Of a DNA stretch of 64,000 nucleotides, positions 54,540 to 63,251 are shown piece by piece. Source of the DNA: Rhodoplanes tepidamans. Lineage in GTDB: Bacteria > Pseudomonadota > Alphaproteobacteria > Rhizobiales > Xanthobacteraceae. The position numbers and the translations under genes were made by a program. The stretch is from contig NZ_JAUSUJ010000001.1 of the NCBI RefSeq assembly GCF_030813915.1, positions 496,001 through 560,000 of the forward strand. Direction: 5' to 3'. How positions within the stretch are numbered: the first letter of the stretch is position 1; each line of letters starts with the position of its first letter. Below the pieces are notes generated by a model. The model was not told the DNA's origin and ran no database searches. It worked only from the letters and a program-made list of their open reading frames with translations.

Positions 54540-56762
54540 TCAGAACGAGTGCACGAGCCGGGCCGTGAAGTTGCGGCCGGGCTCGAGCAGCGGGTTGTAC
54601 ATCGACTCGGCGTAGCTGCGCGTCGCATAGGTCGAGGCGCTGACATACGAGGTGTCGAAGATGTTCTGCAGGCCGAGATGCAGCTTGGTGTCGCCGAGGT
54701 CGCGCGAGATCAGCCGGCCGAGGTCGAACGAGGCGTAGAGGCTCGGCACCGCGTAGGCCCCGGTCGGATACTCCTGCGACGCGTCGATGCGGGTCTTCGC
54801 CGCCGCCCAGTCCACCGCCGCCATCACCGAGTAGCCGGCGCCGGGCGGGGCGTACTGCACGGCGACGCGGCCCTTCCACGGCGCGATGTAGGGCAGCGGC
54901 GCGTCGGTGTCGGTGTTGGTCGCCCGCAGCTGCGCGACGTTGCCGGAGAGATTGAACGCCGGCGTCACCTGCCAGCGCCACTCCGCCTCGACACCCTGCA
55001 CGGTGGCGTTGGCGACGTTCTGGGTCTGGGTGAAGGTCGAGCCGTCGTAGGTGACGTAGACGCTCTGCAGGAAGTTCCGGTAGCGGCTTTCGAACGCCGT
55101 GGCCTTGAACGTGGCATTGGCGAAGTTCAGCCGGAACCCGCCCTCCCAGGTGACGCCTTCCTCGGGCTTCAGCTCGGGATTGGGGATCGAGGTCGACGAG
55201 ATCGCGAACAGCTCGGAATTGGTCGGATAGCGGTACGAGGTGCCGACCGTGGCGAGCAGGTCGAGGATCGGCGTCACGTGGATGGTGGCCCCGATGCTCC
55301 CGGTGGGGGCCGTCTCGGTGACGTCGCTGTTGGCCCGCAGCGCGGCGACGGCCGCGGGCTTGATGGTGCTCGACAACGGATACAGCTCGGAGGTCGTGTT
55401 GAACCAGTCGAAGCGGCCGCCGGCCGACAGCGTGAGCAGGTTCAGCGGCGTCCACTCGTGCAGCATGAAGGCGCCGGCATTGGCCTGGGTGGAGTCGGGG
55501 CCGGACTGGGTCTCCGGCGAGTAGGTCACCACGCCGGTGGAGAGGCGCGTCGTCGACGACCACGCCGTGCTGCCCGGCCGCCACTCCTGGAAGCCGTCGA
55601 CCCCGAACGTGGTCTTCAGCAGGCCCCACGGGCCGGGCTCCCACGGGATCACGCCCTGGGCGCGGCCGCCGATCACCAGCGGCCCCGAGACGTGGCTGAC
55701 CTGCTGGGTGATGGTGGTCGACGACGTGCTCACGGTGGCGAGCTTGGTGTCGTAATAGTTGGCGTAGAACGACGCCTCGACGTGCTGGACGAGCTGGTCG
55801 GTGAAGTCGCCCGCATAGGAGAGCTTCGCCATCTGCACCTGGTTGGGCTGCTGGCGCACGGTCCGGGTGGGCCAGCCGGGGGCGCCGCCGACGCCGCCGG
55901 CGCGGCCGTCCTCCTCCCAGTAGGACCGCAGCGCCAGCTCGAAGCGCTGGTTGCGGGTGGGCGACCAGCCGACCCGCAGATTGCCGCCGACGCTCTCGTA
56001 GTCGCTGTTCAGCGCCGGGCCCGACGGCGTGTCGTAGTTGCCGCCCTTGCGATAGCTCACGCCGCCGAGCACGTCGAAGCCCTGGCCGGCCGCCTGCGCC
56101 CACTCGTAGGTGCTGAAGCCCTTGTCGACCGAGGAGAAGCCGGCCGAGAAGCCGCCATGGGTGATGCGCCACGGTCCGAACGGATCGACCGGCGGACGCC
56201 GCGTGATCACGTTGACGAGGCCGGTCATCGCCTCCGAGCCGTAGATCACCGAGGCGGGCCCGCGAATCACCTCGACGCGCTCCAGCTCCTCCGGCGCGAA
56301 ATAGTTGAGCTGCAGCGTGTTGCGCCCGCGGAAGCGGTCGCCGTCCACATACATGGGCGAGCGCCAGTTGTTGGACGAGAAGCCGCGCAGATAGATCTGG
56401 CCGCCGATGCCGCCGGCGCGTGCGATCGACACGCCGGGCACGTCCTGCAGGATGTCGAGCAGGCTGGTCGGGTTGGTGGTCTCGATCTCCTTGCGGTCGA
56501 TCACCGTGATGCTCTGGGTCGGCTGGTGCAGCGTCTTCGGCGCCGGCATCTTGCCGCCGATCGGCCCGACCGCCGGGGACTGACCCTCGCCCTCCACCTC
56601 GACGGTGGGCAGCTGCTGGACCGCGGTCTGGGCGAGCGCGCTGCCGCCCGACAGCCATCCGATCGCCAGCGCCGAGGCCGACAGACCGGCCATCAGGCGG
56701 GCGACCGTCGGCGAATGCGGAGCACGGGGGTGCGCCAGGGGTGCGCAAGCGCGAATGGTCAT
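54540..56762 (-). CDS. TonB-dependent outer membrane receptor
   Basis: 740 residues. After a signal peptide, the plug domain begins with the TonB-box-like LPTVEVEGEGQ and QSITVIDRKEIETTNPTSLLDILQDVPGVSIARAGGIGGQIYLRGFSS. The barrel contains PTNSELFAISSTSIPNPELKPEEG, recalling the FRAP/NPxL motif of haem and other metal-chelate receptors, and ends in the usual aromatic Phe. It is the first gene of the minus operon with the nitrogenase-like proteins, which suggests that the imported ligand is their substrate. The 315-base gap upstream holds its promoter. Confidence 0.92.
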   Translation of the reverse strand: MTIRACAPLAHPRAPHSPTVARLMAGLSASALAIGWLSGGSALAQTAVQQLPTVEVEGEGQSPAVGPIGGKMPAPKTLHQPTQSITVIDRKEIETTNPTSLLDILQDVPGVSIARAGGIGGQIYLRGFSSNNWRSPMYVDGDRFRGRNTLQLNYFAPEELERVEVIRGPASVIYGSEAMTGLVNVITRRPPVDPFGPWRITHGGFSAGFSSVDKGFSTYEWAQAAGQGFDVLGGVSYRKGGNYDTPSGPALNSDYESVGGNLRVGWSPTRNQRFELALRSYWEEDGRAGGVGGAPGWPTRTVRQQPNQVQMAKLSYAGDFTDQLVQHVEASFYANYYDTKLATVSTSSTTITQQVSHVSGPLVIGGRAQGVIPWEPGPWGLLKTTFGVDGFQEWRPGSTAWSSTTRLSTGVVTYSPETQSGPDSTQANAGAFMLHEWTPLNLLTLSAGGRFDWFNTTSELYPLSSTIKPAAVAALRANSDVTETAPTGSIGATIHVTPILDLLATVGTSYRYPTNSELFAISSTSIPNPELKPEEGVTWEGGFRLNFANATFKATAFESRYRNFLQSVYVTYDGSTFTQTQNVANATVQGVEAEWRWQVTPAFNLSGNVAQLRATNTDTDAPLPYIAPWKGRVAVQYAPPGAGYSVMAAVDWAAAKTRIDASQEYPTGAYAVPSLYASFDLGRLISRDLGDTKLHLGLQNIFDTSYVSASTYATRSYAESMYNPLLEPGRNFTARLVHSF

Positions 56763-57077
56763 CGTCCAGCCTCTGTTACCGTTGATTGTATTTCTTATGT
56801 ATTCGATACGAACACGGACGCGGATTCAGCGCCGCGGTAAATAAATGTCAACAATCGATGCTTCCGTTCGGAATGATTATAGAGTCGTTACATTTGAATC
56901 GTTCGAAGTCTGGCAGAGCATCAGAGTATAACTGTTCCAGATCCAAAGAAGTGTCGCTTGATGCGGAGCGCCGGCGGACCTAAAGGTGGGCGAGCGTCGC
57001 GGCCGCGCCCTCGGCGGCCGCCGCCGACGCGCGGAGCGACGACGTGATCAGGACGAAGCCGTGATCGGGACGACAGC
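56763..57077. other. Divergent promoter region between TonB receptor and ABC operon
   Basis: About 315 bases, AT-rich from about 56780 to 56960, with no gene seen. It contains TGTATTCGATACGAAC at 56798-56813, an imperfect palindrome centre. No cobalamin riboswitch core (such as GCCACTG or the B12 box) or other riboswitch could be recognised. Confidence 0.6.
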
Positions 57078-58178
57078 GTGATCGGGACAGCATTCGGAGC
57101 GGACGGCCGGCGCGCGGGCGCCGCCGCGATCGTCGCCGCCGCGCTCGTCGCCGCGGCCGGGCCGAGCGCCGCGGCGGACATCACCGACCAGCGCGGCCGC
57201 ACCGTCGCGGTCGCCACGCCGGCGCAGCGCGTCGTCTTCCTGCCGATGCCGGCGCCGTCCACCTACATGGCGATCGACCGCTCGGCCGCGCATGTGGCCG
57301 GCATGAACCCCGCCTCGGCGAGCGCCATGCGGTCCGGCATCCTCGGCCGCATCTTCCCGGCCTTCGCGCGCATCCCGACCGGCATCACCCGCGGCGCCGG
57401 CGTGATCCCCAATGTCGAGGCCGTGATGGCGCTGCATCCCGACGCCGTGCTGCAGTGGGCGACCTCCGGCGACGAGCCGATCGCCATGCTGGACCGCGCC
57501 GGCCTCACCGTGCTGGGGCTGCGCTACGGCGGCCAGGACGAGGTCGCCGGCGCCATCCTGATGATGGGGCGGCTCGCCGGCCAGGAGGCGCGCGCCGCCG
57601 CCATCGTCGATCGTCAGCGTGAGCGCCGGGAGGCGCTCGCCGCCGCGCTCGCCGGTCTCGCCGAATCGGAGCGCCCGCGCGTCCTCCATCTGACGCGCGC
57701 GTCCGATTCGTTCGCCGTCGCCGGGCGCGACTCCTATTCGGAGTTCGTGATCAGGACGGCGGGCGGCCGCAACGCCGCCGCCGAGGTCGGCGGCAGCCGC
57801 ACCGTGACGCTGGAGCAGGTGCTGGTGTGGAACCCGGACGTGATCCTGCTCGGCAATTTCGACACCGCGATGCCGGCCGATCTCTATGGCGATCCGCGCC
57901 TGCAGGACGTCGCCGCCGTCAAGACGCGGCGCGTCTACCGGGTGCCGCTCGGCGGCTATCGCTGGGACCCGCCGAGCCACGAATCGGCGCTCGCCTGGAC
58001 CTGGCTCGCCGGCCTCCTGCATCCCGGCCGCGTCGGCATCGACCTGCGCGCCGACATGCGCGACTGGTACGCCTTCCTCTACGGCCACGCGCTCGCCGAC
58101 GCCGAGATCGACGGCATCCTGTATGCCGGGCAGAACGGCGGCTCGGCCGGCTATGCCCGCCTCGTGACCGCCCGATGA
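57078..58178 (+). CDS. ABC transporter periplasmic binding protein (FecB/BtuF-like)
   Basis: 366 residues. The signal peptide comes from a GTG start at 57078 (GAAAIVAAALVAAAGPSAAA). The lobes have ITDQRGRTVAVATPAQRVVFLPMPAPS, VEAVMALHPDAVLQW, VLGLRYGGQDEVAGAILMMG and RVYRVPLGGYRWDPPSHESALAWTWLAGLLHPG. The last is a hallmark of iron-chelate binding proteins of the FecB/TroA group. The stop overlaps the permease ATG in ATGA. The ligand is a metal chelate or corrinoid-type compound by inference. Confidence 0.85.
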   Translation: MIGTAFGADGRRAGAAAIVAAALVAAAGPSAAADITDQRGRTVAVATPAQRVVFLPMPAPSTYMAIDRSAAHVAGMNPASASAMRSGILGRIFPAFARIPTGITRGAGVIPNVEAVMALHPDAVLQWATSGDEPIAMLDRAGLTVLGLRYGGQDEVAGAILMMGRLAGQEARAAAIVDRQRERREALAAALAGLAESERPRVLHLTRASDSFAVAGRDSYSEFVIRTAGGRNAAAEVGGSRTVTLEQVLVWNPDVILLGNFDTAMPADLYGDPRLQDVAAVKTRRVYRVPLGGYRWDPPSHESALAWTWLAGLLHPGRVGIDLRADMRDWYAFLYGHALADAEIDGILYAGQNGGSAGYARLVTAR

Positions 58179-59275
58179 GCGCGCTCGACACCGCCGGCGC
58201 CCGCCCGGGCCGCAGCGGCCGTCCCGCGGCCGCGACCCTCGCGGTCGCCGCGCTCGCGCTGCTGCCGGTCGCGACGGCGCTGCTGTGCCTGTCGGCCGGA
58301 CGTTATCAGGTTTCGACCGCGCATGTGTTCGGCATCCTGCTGCACGATCTCGTCGGGCGTCTCGGGCTGGTGCCGGGCGACTGGATCCCGGCCGGCTGGA
58401 GCACCGTCGGCTGGACCCCGACCGAGCGGATCGTGATCACCACGGTGCGGCTGCCGCGGGTGCTGACGGCCGGCGTCGCCGGGGCGGGGCTGGCACTCTC
58501 CGGCGCCGTGCTGCAGGGCATGTTCCGCAACCCGCTGGTCGGCCCGCAGACCATCGGCGCGGCCTCCGGCGCCTCGCTCGGCGGCGTCGTCGCCATCCTG
58601 CTGTTCGGCTTCGGCCTGCCGGTCCATGTCGGCGCCTTCGCGGGGGCCGCGCTGGCGCTCGCCGCGGTGCTCGCCGTCCATCGCGGCGACGGCGTCTCGC
58701 CGGTGCTCACCCTGGTGCTCGCCGGCGTCGTGGTCGGCGCCTTCTGCGGCGCGCTGGTCGGCTTCGTCACCTTCATCGCCGATCCCGAGGTGAAGCTGCC
58801 CGGCATCGTGTTCTGGCTGCTCGGCAGCTTCGCAGCGGCGAGCTGGCCCAATCTCGCGCTGCTCGCCGCCTGCACGGCGTTCGGCGGCGGCCTGATGCTG
58901 GCGATGCGCTGGCGCGTCAACGTGCTGTCGCTCGGCGACGAGGAGGCGCGCTCGCTCGGCGTCGATCCGGGCCGCGACCGGGTGATCCTGCTCGCCGCCG
59001 CCTGCCTCGCGATCTCGGCCCAGGTGGCGGTCTCCGGCGCGATCGGCTGGGTCGGCCTCGTCATCCCCAATCTCGCCCGCATGGTGGTCGGCGCCGATCA
59101 CCGCCGGCTGCTGCCGGTCTCGGCCGTGACGGGCGCTGCCTTCCTGATGGCGGCCGACACGCTCGCGCGCGATCTCACGGCGGCCGAGATCCCGGTCGGC
59201 ATCGTCACGGCGATCGTCGGCACGCCGGTGTTCGCCTGGCTGCTGCGCCGCCACGCGAAGGGGCAGGGGGCATGA
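58175..59275 (+). CDS. FecCD/BtuC-type ABC permease
   Basis: 366 residues with about 10 membrane helices. Family features: TTVRLPRVLTAGVAGAGLALSGAVLQGMFRNPLVGPQTIGAASGASLGG, LAGVVVGAFCGALVGFV, WLLGSFAAASW, EEARSLGVDPGRDR and AVSGAIGWVGLVIPNLARMVVGADHRRLLPVSAVTGAAFLMAADTLAR. The start at 58175 overlaps the previous stop, and its own stop overlaps the ATPase ATG, giving translational coupling. It imports iron-siderophore, haem or cobalamin-type ligands. Confidence 0.93.
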   Translation: MSALDTAGARPGRSGRPAAATLAVAALALLPVATALLCLSAGRYQVSTAHVFGILLHDLVGRLGLVPGDWIPAGWSTVGWTPTERIVITTVRLPRVLTAGVAGAGLALSGAVLQGMFRNPLVGPQTIGAASGASLGGVVAILLFGFGLPVHVGAFAGAALALAAVLAVHRGDGVSPVLTLVLAGVVVGAFCGALVGFVTFIADPEVKLPGIVFWLLGSFAAASWPNLALLAACTAFGGGLMLAMRWRVNVLSLGDEEARSLGVDPGRDRVILLAAACLAISAQVAVSGAIGWVGLVIPNLARMVVGADHRRLLPVSAVTGAAFLMAADTLARDLTAAEIPVGIVTAIVGTPVFAWLLRRHAKGQGA

Positions 59276-60042
59276 TCCGGATCGAGCGCGCCGGCCACGG
59301 CTTCCGGCCGGAGCACTGGCTGTTCCGCGATCTCTCCTTCGCGGTCGGCGAAGGCGAGGTGACGGCGATCCTCGGGCCGAACGGCTGCGGCAAGACCACG
59401 CTCCTGCGCGCGATGGGGGCGACGCTGGCCTTGAAGGAAGGGCGGATCGAGACCGACGGCGCCGTCGGGGTGGTGCCGCAGGCGCTGCGCGCCGACGTCG
59501 CCTACCGGGTGATCGACATGGTGCTGCTCGGCCGCAGCCGGTATCTCGGCCGCTTCGGCGCGCCGGGGCGGGGCGATCTCGCCCGCGCCGAGGACTGCCT
59601 CGCCGCGGTCGGCCTCGCCGACCTCGCCGAGCGCCGCTACGACCGGCTGAGCGGCGGGCAGCGCCAGCTCGTGCTGTTCGCCCGCGCGCTCGCCGGCGAC
59701 TGCCGGGTGCTGCTGCTCGACGAGCCCGCCTCGGCGCTCGATCTCGCCAACCAGGGCGTCGTGCTGCGGCTGATCCGCCGCCTCGCCCGCGACGGCATGA
59801 CGATCGTGTTCACGACTCATCATCCGGACCACGCGCTCGCCGTCGCCGACACGGTGCTGATGATGGCCGGCGCGCCGGTGTTCGGCCCGGCGTCGGCGAC
59901 GCTCGACGAGGCGAATCTCGCCCGGCTCTACGGCGTGCCGGTCCGCCGCGTCACGGTCGCGGCCGACGGCGAGACGATCGAGGCGACCGTGCCGGTGCAT
60001 CGCCTCGGCGGGGACGGAGCGGCCTTGCCTGCTTTTCGGTGA
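59272..60042 (+). CDS. ABC transporter ATP-binding protein
   Basis: 256 residues. Walker A LGPNGCGKTTLLRA, signature LSGGQRQLVLFARAL, Walker B VLLLDEPASALDLANQG and a His-switch in FTTHHPDHALA. The FecE/BtuD type fits the preceding binding protein and permease. The C-terminal ~50 residues extend past the core. The 3' side is followed by a dispersed hairpin. Confidence 0.94.
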   Translation: MIRIERAGHGFRPEHWLFRDLSFAVGEGEVTAILGPNGCGKTTLLRAMGATLALKEGRIETDGAVGVVPQALRADVAYRVIDMVLLGRSRYLGRFGAPGRGDLARAEDCLAAVGLADLAERRYDRLSGGQRQLVLFARALAGDCRVLLLDEPASALDLANQGVVLRLIRRLARDGMTIVFTTHHPDHALAVADTVLMMAGAPVFGPASATLDEANLARLYGVPVRRVTVAADGETIEATVPVHRLGGDGAALPAFR

Positions 60043-60112
60043 ATTCGACGCGCACTCCTCATCCGCGCTTCCGCGCCAGGGCATGCATGCATCGCGTGCC
60101 ACGCACAGGAGC

Positions 60113-60204
60113 GTCATGCGCGGGCTCGACCCGCGCATCCATCACCTTCGTCAGAAGCGTTCTCTCGCAGAGAGATGGGTCGCCGGGTCGAGCCCGGCGA
60201 CGAC
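60113..60204. repeat. Dispersed hairpin repeat element
   Basis: Left arm from GTCATGCGCGGGCTCGACC (60113) and right arm GATGGGTCGCCGGGTCGAGC to CGACGAC (60175-60204) are imperfect inverted repeats around a 40-base centre. It resembles a common alphaproteobacterial palindromic element and lies between the convergent ABC and minus-strand genes. Confidence 0.75.
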
Positions 60205-60220
60205 GGCGGAGCTCCGGCCG

Positions 60221-60850
60221 TCAGGATCGCGCGAGCGCGCGGGTCCAGGTCAGGAAACCGTCGAGGAAGCGCGTCGTCGCCGGCATGAAGCGGCTGCCGT
60301 GGTGATAGAACGGGTCGAGGGTCGAGACGATCAGCCGGCCCGGCGTGGTGACGCGGTCGTCGTAGAGGAGGGCGCCACCGGGATCGCGGCCGTCGCGGTC
60401 CTCCGGCACGGTGACGAGCGGCACCGCGCCGTCCGGCGGGAACAGCACGCCGTGGATGTGCCACACCGTCGACTCCGGCGCGACGTGGCGGAACATCTCG
60501 TGCTCCGGCGCGACGAACCGGTGCGGCGGCGTCTCGGCGGGATCGAGCCACCACCAGAAATTGGTCGGCCGCGGCGCGCTTCGCACGCCCGGCGCCCAGG
60601 TCTCCGCCTCGCATTCGCCGAGCACCACCAGGGTCCGGCCGCGGGCGAGAACGTCGGTCAGCAGCGGCCGGTGACGGCGCAGCAGGTCGGGGTTCAGCCG
60701 GTCCGGCACGATCAGCAGCGTCACGTCCGTGAGATCGCTCGCCGTGAGGGCGGGGGCGTAGATCACGCGGTCGAAGCGGTCGCGGAACCGGTCCCCGAAG
60801 ATCGTCTCGTGATGATAGAAGGTGCCGCCGTCGAGCACCGCCACGGTCAT
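60221..60850 (-). CDS. Putative class I amidotransferase-like small protein A
   Basis: 209 residues. TLLIVPDRLNPDLLRRHRPLLTDVLARGRTLVVLGECEAETW and PGRLIVSTLDPFYHHGSRFMPATTRFLDGFLTW show the beta-helix layout of ThuA/GATase1-like proteins. The nucleophile-elbow region reads LGECEAE, with a Cys, so an amidotransferase or isomerase-type activity is possible. It starts by ATGA overlap with its neighbour B. Closest functional guess: modification or recognition of the imported ligand. Confidence 0.6.
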   Translation of the reverse strand: MTVAVLDGGTFYHHETIFGDRFRDRFDRVIYAPALTASDLTDVTLLIVPDRLNPDLLRRHRPLLTDVLARGRTLVVLGECEAETWAPGVRSAPRPTNFWWWLDPAETPPHRFVAPEHEMFRHVAPESTVWHIHGVLFPPDGAVPLVTVPEDRDGRDPGGALLYDDRVTTPGRLIVSTLDPFYHHGSRFMPATTRFLDGFLTWTRALARS

Positions 60851-61452
60851 GATCGGTCCTCCGTGAGCCAGGCGACGAGCTGCGGCAGCAGGCGCCGCGT
60901 GGTGTCGTCGCCGCCGAAGCTCCACAGATCGTTGCCGCCGTGGAACAGCACCGCGCCGCGGCCGAGCCGCCAGATGAAATCGAGCGGCCGCCGCGCCGGC
61001 CCGAGCGTGTGGATCACGGTGGCGCCCTCCGGCGGCGCGTGCCAGGCGTGCCCGTAGAAGCCGGCGACGCCGCGCCGGAAGGTGAGATCCTCGAGCGCGA
61101 CCCCCTCCCAGATCGGATGCGCCACGGCGCGGGCGACCGTGAGATCGGCGATGCCGCCGCCGTCGAGCGGCCGCACCGGCGTCAGTCCGTCCAGAAACGG
61201 GTGGGCGACATGGCCGCTGATCGCGACGCGGCCGCCCGCCGCGACGTAGTCGTTCAGCAGGGCTGCGTTCGCCTGCAGGAAGCGCTGGTCCATGTGCATG
61301 CCGATCAGCAGCGCCGCCGCGTCGTCGCGCAGCGCGGCGTCGAGCGCGTAGAGATCGACGTCGCGGACCGTGCAGTCGAGCCCGGCGAGGCGCCCGGCCC
61401 AGGCGGCCGACGAGACCCGGTGGCCGCAGGAGAAGCGAAGGATGGTCTTCAT
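60847..61452 (-). CDS. Putative class I amidotransferase-like small protein B
   Basis: 201 residues. ALLIGMHMDQRFLQANAALLNDYVAAGGRVAISGHVAHPFLDG, GTRPLDFIWRLG-like and GRGAVLFHGGNDLWSFGG show the same beta-alpha pattern as its neighbour A and ThuA-like GATase folds, yet the nucleophile-elbow Cys is not obvious (SGHVAHP here). The start at 61452 (MKTILRFSCGH) is 14 bases after the third protein's stop. The two may form a complex. Function is unknown. Confidence 0.6.
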   Translation of the reverse strand: MKTILRFSCGHRVSSAAWAGRLAGLDCTVRDVDLYALDAALRDDAAALLIGMHMDQRFLQANAALLNDYVAAGGRVAISGHVAHPFLDGLTPVRPLDGGGIADLTVARAVAHPIWEGVALEDLTFRRGVAGFYGHAWHAPPEGATVIHTLGPARRPLDFIWRLGRGAVLFHGGNDLWSFGGDDTTRRLLPQLVAWLTEDRS

Positions 61453-61466
61453 CGCGTGGCGCCGGA

Positions 61467-61994
61467 TCACAGCCGCTCGAACAGCGTGTCGGGCGCGGCC
61501 GCCAGCACGTCGCCGGCGATGCGCCGCTTCAGGGCCGAGAACTCGGACCGCTCCGCATCGTTCTTGCCGGCGCCGCGCGCGACCAGGTCGAAGAACCGGT
61601 CCGGCAGCACGCCGGCCCGCAGCGCCGCGCCGACCGTGCGGCCGTCCATCGACACGCGCCAGGAGTAGGAGACGTCGAGGCCGGGGCAGAGCCGCGCCTC
61701 GGGGAGCGTGCGGTCGACCGTGTAGGCGCCGCGCGTCACCGCCCGGGTGACGAACTCGAAGGCGTCGCGCACGCCGGGGCCGGGATGGCCGCTGAGCACC
61801 GACAGATCGGCGCGTCGCGGCGGACGCTGCGGCGAGAGCGCCGGCAGCATCACGCGCAGCGCCTGGAACGTCACCGCCAGCATGGCGAGCGCGGCCTGGC
61901 CGTGATACGCGGCGACCGCGTCGAAGCGGATCGCGACGAGATCTTCCTCTCCCTCCACGGTGAGCGTGGGGGGCGTCTCGATGGCTGAGGTCAT
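61467..61994 (-). CDS. Uncharacterised protein, weak FmdE-like features
   Basis: 175 residues. A segment AYHGQAALAMLAVTFQALRVML followed by LSVLSGHPGPGVRDAFEFVTRAVTRGAYTVD loosely recalls the FHGHxCPG and later glycine-rich parts of FmdE-type (formylmethanofuran dehydrogenase E-like) proteins. The conserved Cys is not evident. It is the first gene of the minus operon 61994 to 60221, 14 bases before protein B. I would not assign a function. Confidence 0.5.
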   Translation of the reverse strand: MTSAIETPPTLTVEGEEDLVAIRFDAVAAYHGQAALAMLAVTFQALRVMLPALSPQRPPRRADLSVLSGHPGPGVRDAFEFVTRAVTRGAYTVDRTLPEARLCPGLDVSYSWRVSMDGRTVGAALRAGVLPDRFFDLVARGAGKNDAERSEFSALKRRIAGDVLAAAPDTLFERL

Positions 61995-62223
61995 GCTGAT
62001 CTGTGTTCGTCGAAGGGCGGGGCGACTATGCAGAGGCGCCCCGGACGCATCAAGATGGCCCGACCGCGACGGCCGCGGGCGTTCGGCGTAACTCCATGGC
62101 CCGGCAGCCGTCTTGCCGGAGTCTGGAATAGCCGGAGAGTCCGACCGGCGCGGTCGGGACCACGGCGATCCTGGGCGCGTTCGGCGAGGCGATCCGGTTC
62201 CGCTCACCGTCTCGTCGCCGCGA

Positions 62224-63240
62224 TCAGGCGGATCGGCCGATCGTCTTCTCCATGGTCCCGAACGGCGTGGCGACGACGGCGCGCGCGACGCGGGCGAAGC
62301 CGGCGTCGCGCATCGCGTCCGCGATGGCGCCGGCGTCGAACGACAGGTCGCGGCCGCGCAGCACCGGGACGAGCCGGCCGACGACGTGCTCCTCCGGCGC
62401 CGTCCGCGCGTCGGTCAGCCCCTCGTGGACGCTGACGAGAACGCCGCCCGGGCGCAGCGCGGCGCGGGCGCGGGCCAACACCGCGACGAGGTCGGCCGCG
62501 TAGTAGAGCGTCATCGAGGCGACGATCAGGTCGTAGCCGCCGCCGAGGTCGACGGTGTTGAAGTCGCCGGGAATCACGTCGACGCGGTCGCGCTGCGGTG
62601 TCGCCGCCACGGCGGCCGCGATCCGGGCGGCCGGCTGCGGCAGGTCGAGCACCGCGACGGACACGTCCGGCCGGCGCGCCGCGATCGTCGTCGCCAGGAC
62701 CTCGGACCCGGCGCCGAGATCGAGCAGGCGGCGCACCGCCGGCCACTCCGGCAGGTCCTCCAGCATCGCGACGGTCGCGTCCGCGCCCATCGCCCGGTGG
62801 AACGACCGCAGGCTCGCGGCCGAGCGATCCCAGAACGCCGGATCGGCCATGTCGAGCGCCGGCCCCGGCGCGTCGCCGCGCAGCAGCGCGGCGACGTCGC
62901 CGTGGCGCAGCGCCGCGAGACTGGTCAGCAGCGGCCCGAGGGACCGGGGCCCGTCGCTGCGCAGATAGGGCGCCGCGGCAGCGGCGAGCCGGTAGCGATC
63001 CTGGTGCTTCTCCACCAGCCGCATGGCGCAGAGCGCGTCGAGCACGAGCCGGGTGGCGCGGGGCGCGAGCCCCAGCGCCTCGGCGACGGGCTCGGCCGGC
63101 GTCGCGTCGCCGCCGAGCCGGTCGAACAGGCCGAGCGCGAGCCCGGCGGACACGATCTGCCAGCGGATCGGCGCCTGGACGAGGTCGAACAGGGCGGCCG
63201 CCACGGCGCGGCCCTCCGGATCGTCCACGATGGTGTGCAC
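62224..63240 (-). CDS. SAM-dependent O-methyltransferase-like protein
   Basis: 338 residues. An N-terminal winged-helix dimerisation domain (LFDLVQAPIRWQIVSAGLALGLFDRLG) precedes a class I methyltransferase domain with the glycine motif RRLLDLGAGSEVLATTIA (about 168) and GGYDLIVASMTLYY. It is typical of O-methyltransferases of the acetylserotonin/BchU/CrtF type. The GTG at 63240, with a GGGAGG ribosome site overlapping the TonB gene's stop, was preferred to a GTG at 63258. It is co-transcribed with the receptor at 63252 and may modify the ligand or a derived product. Confidence 0.85.
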   Translation of the reverse strand: MHTIVDDPEGRAVAAALFDLVQAPIRWQIVSAGLALGLFDRLGGDATPAEPVAEALGLAPRATRLVLDALCAMRLVEKHQDRYRLAAAAAPYLRSDGPRSLGPLLTSLAALRHGDVAALLRGDAPGPALDMADPAFWDRSAASLRSFHRAMGADATVAMLEDLPEWPAVRRLLDLGAGSEVLATTIAARRPDVSVAVLDLPQPAARIAAAVAATPQRDRVDVIPGDFNTVDLGGGYDLIVASMTLYYAADLVAVLARARAALRPGGVLVSVHEGLTDARTAPEEHVVGRLVPVLRGRDLSFDAGAIADAMRDAGFARVARAVVATPFGTMEKTIGRSA

Positions 63241-63251
63241 GCTCGCCTCCC

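Noticed and set aside
52324-56748. A single 1474-codon frame spanning the receptor and nitrogenase-like genes
   Set aside because: Only its last 443 codons code for a recognisable protein. The rest overlaps the TonB receptor and NifH-like genes in another frame.
56763-57077. Cobalamin riboswitch upstream of the TonB receptor
   Set aside because: The B12-box core and related conserved segments could not be found on either strand.
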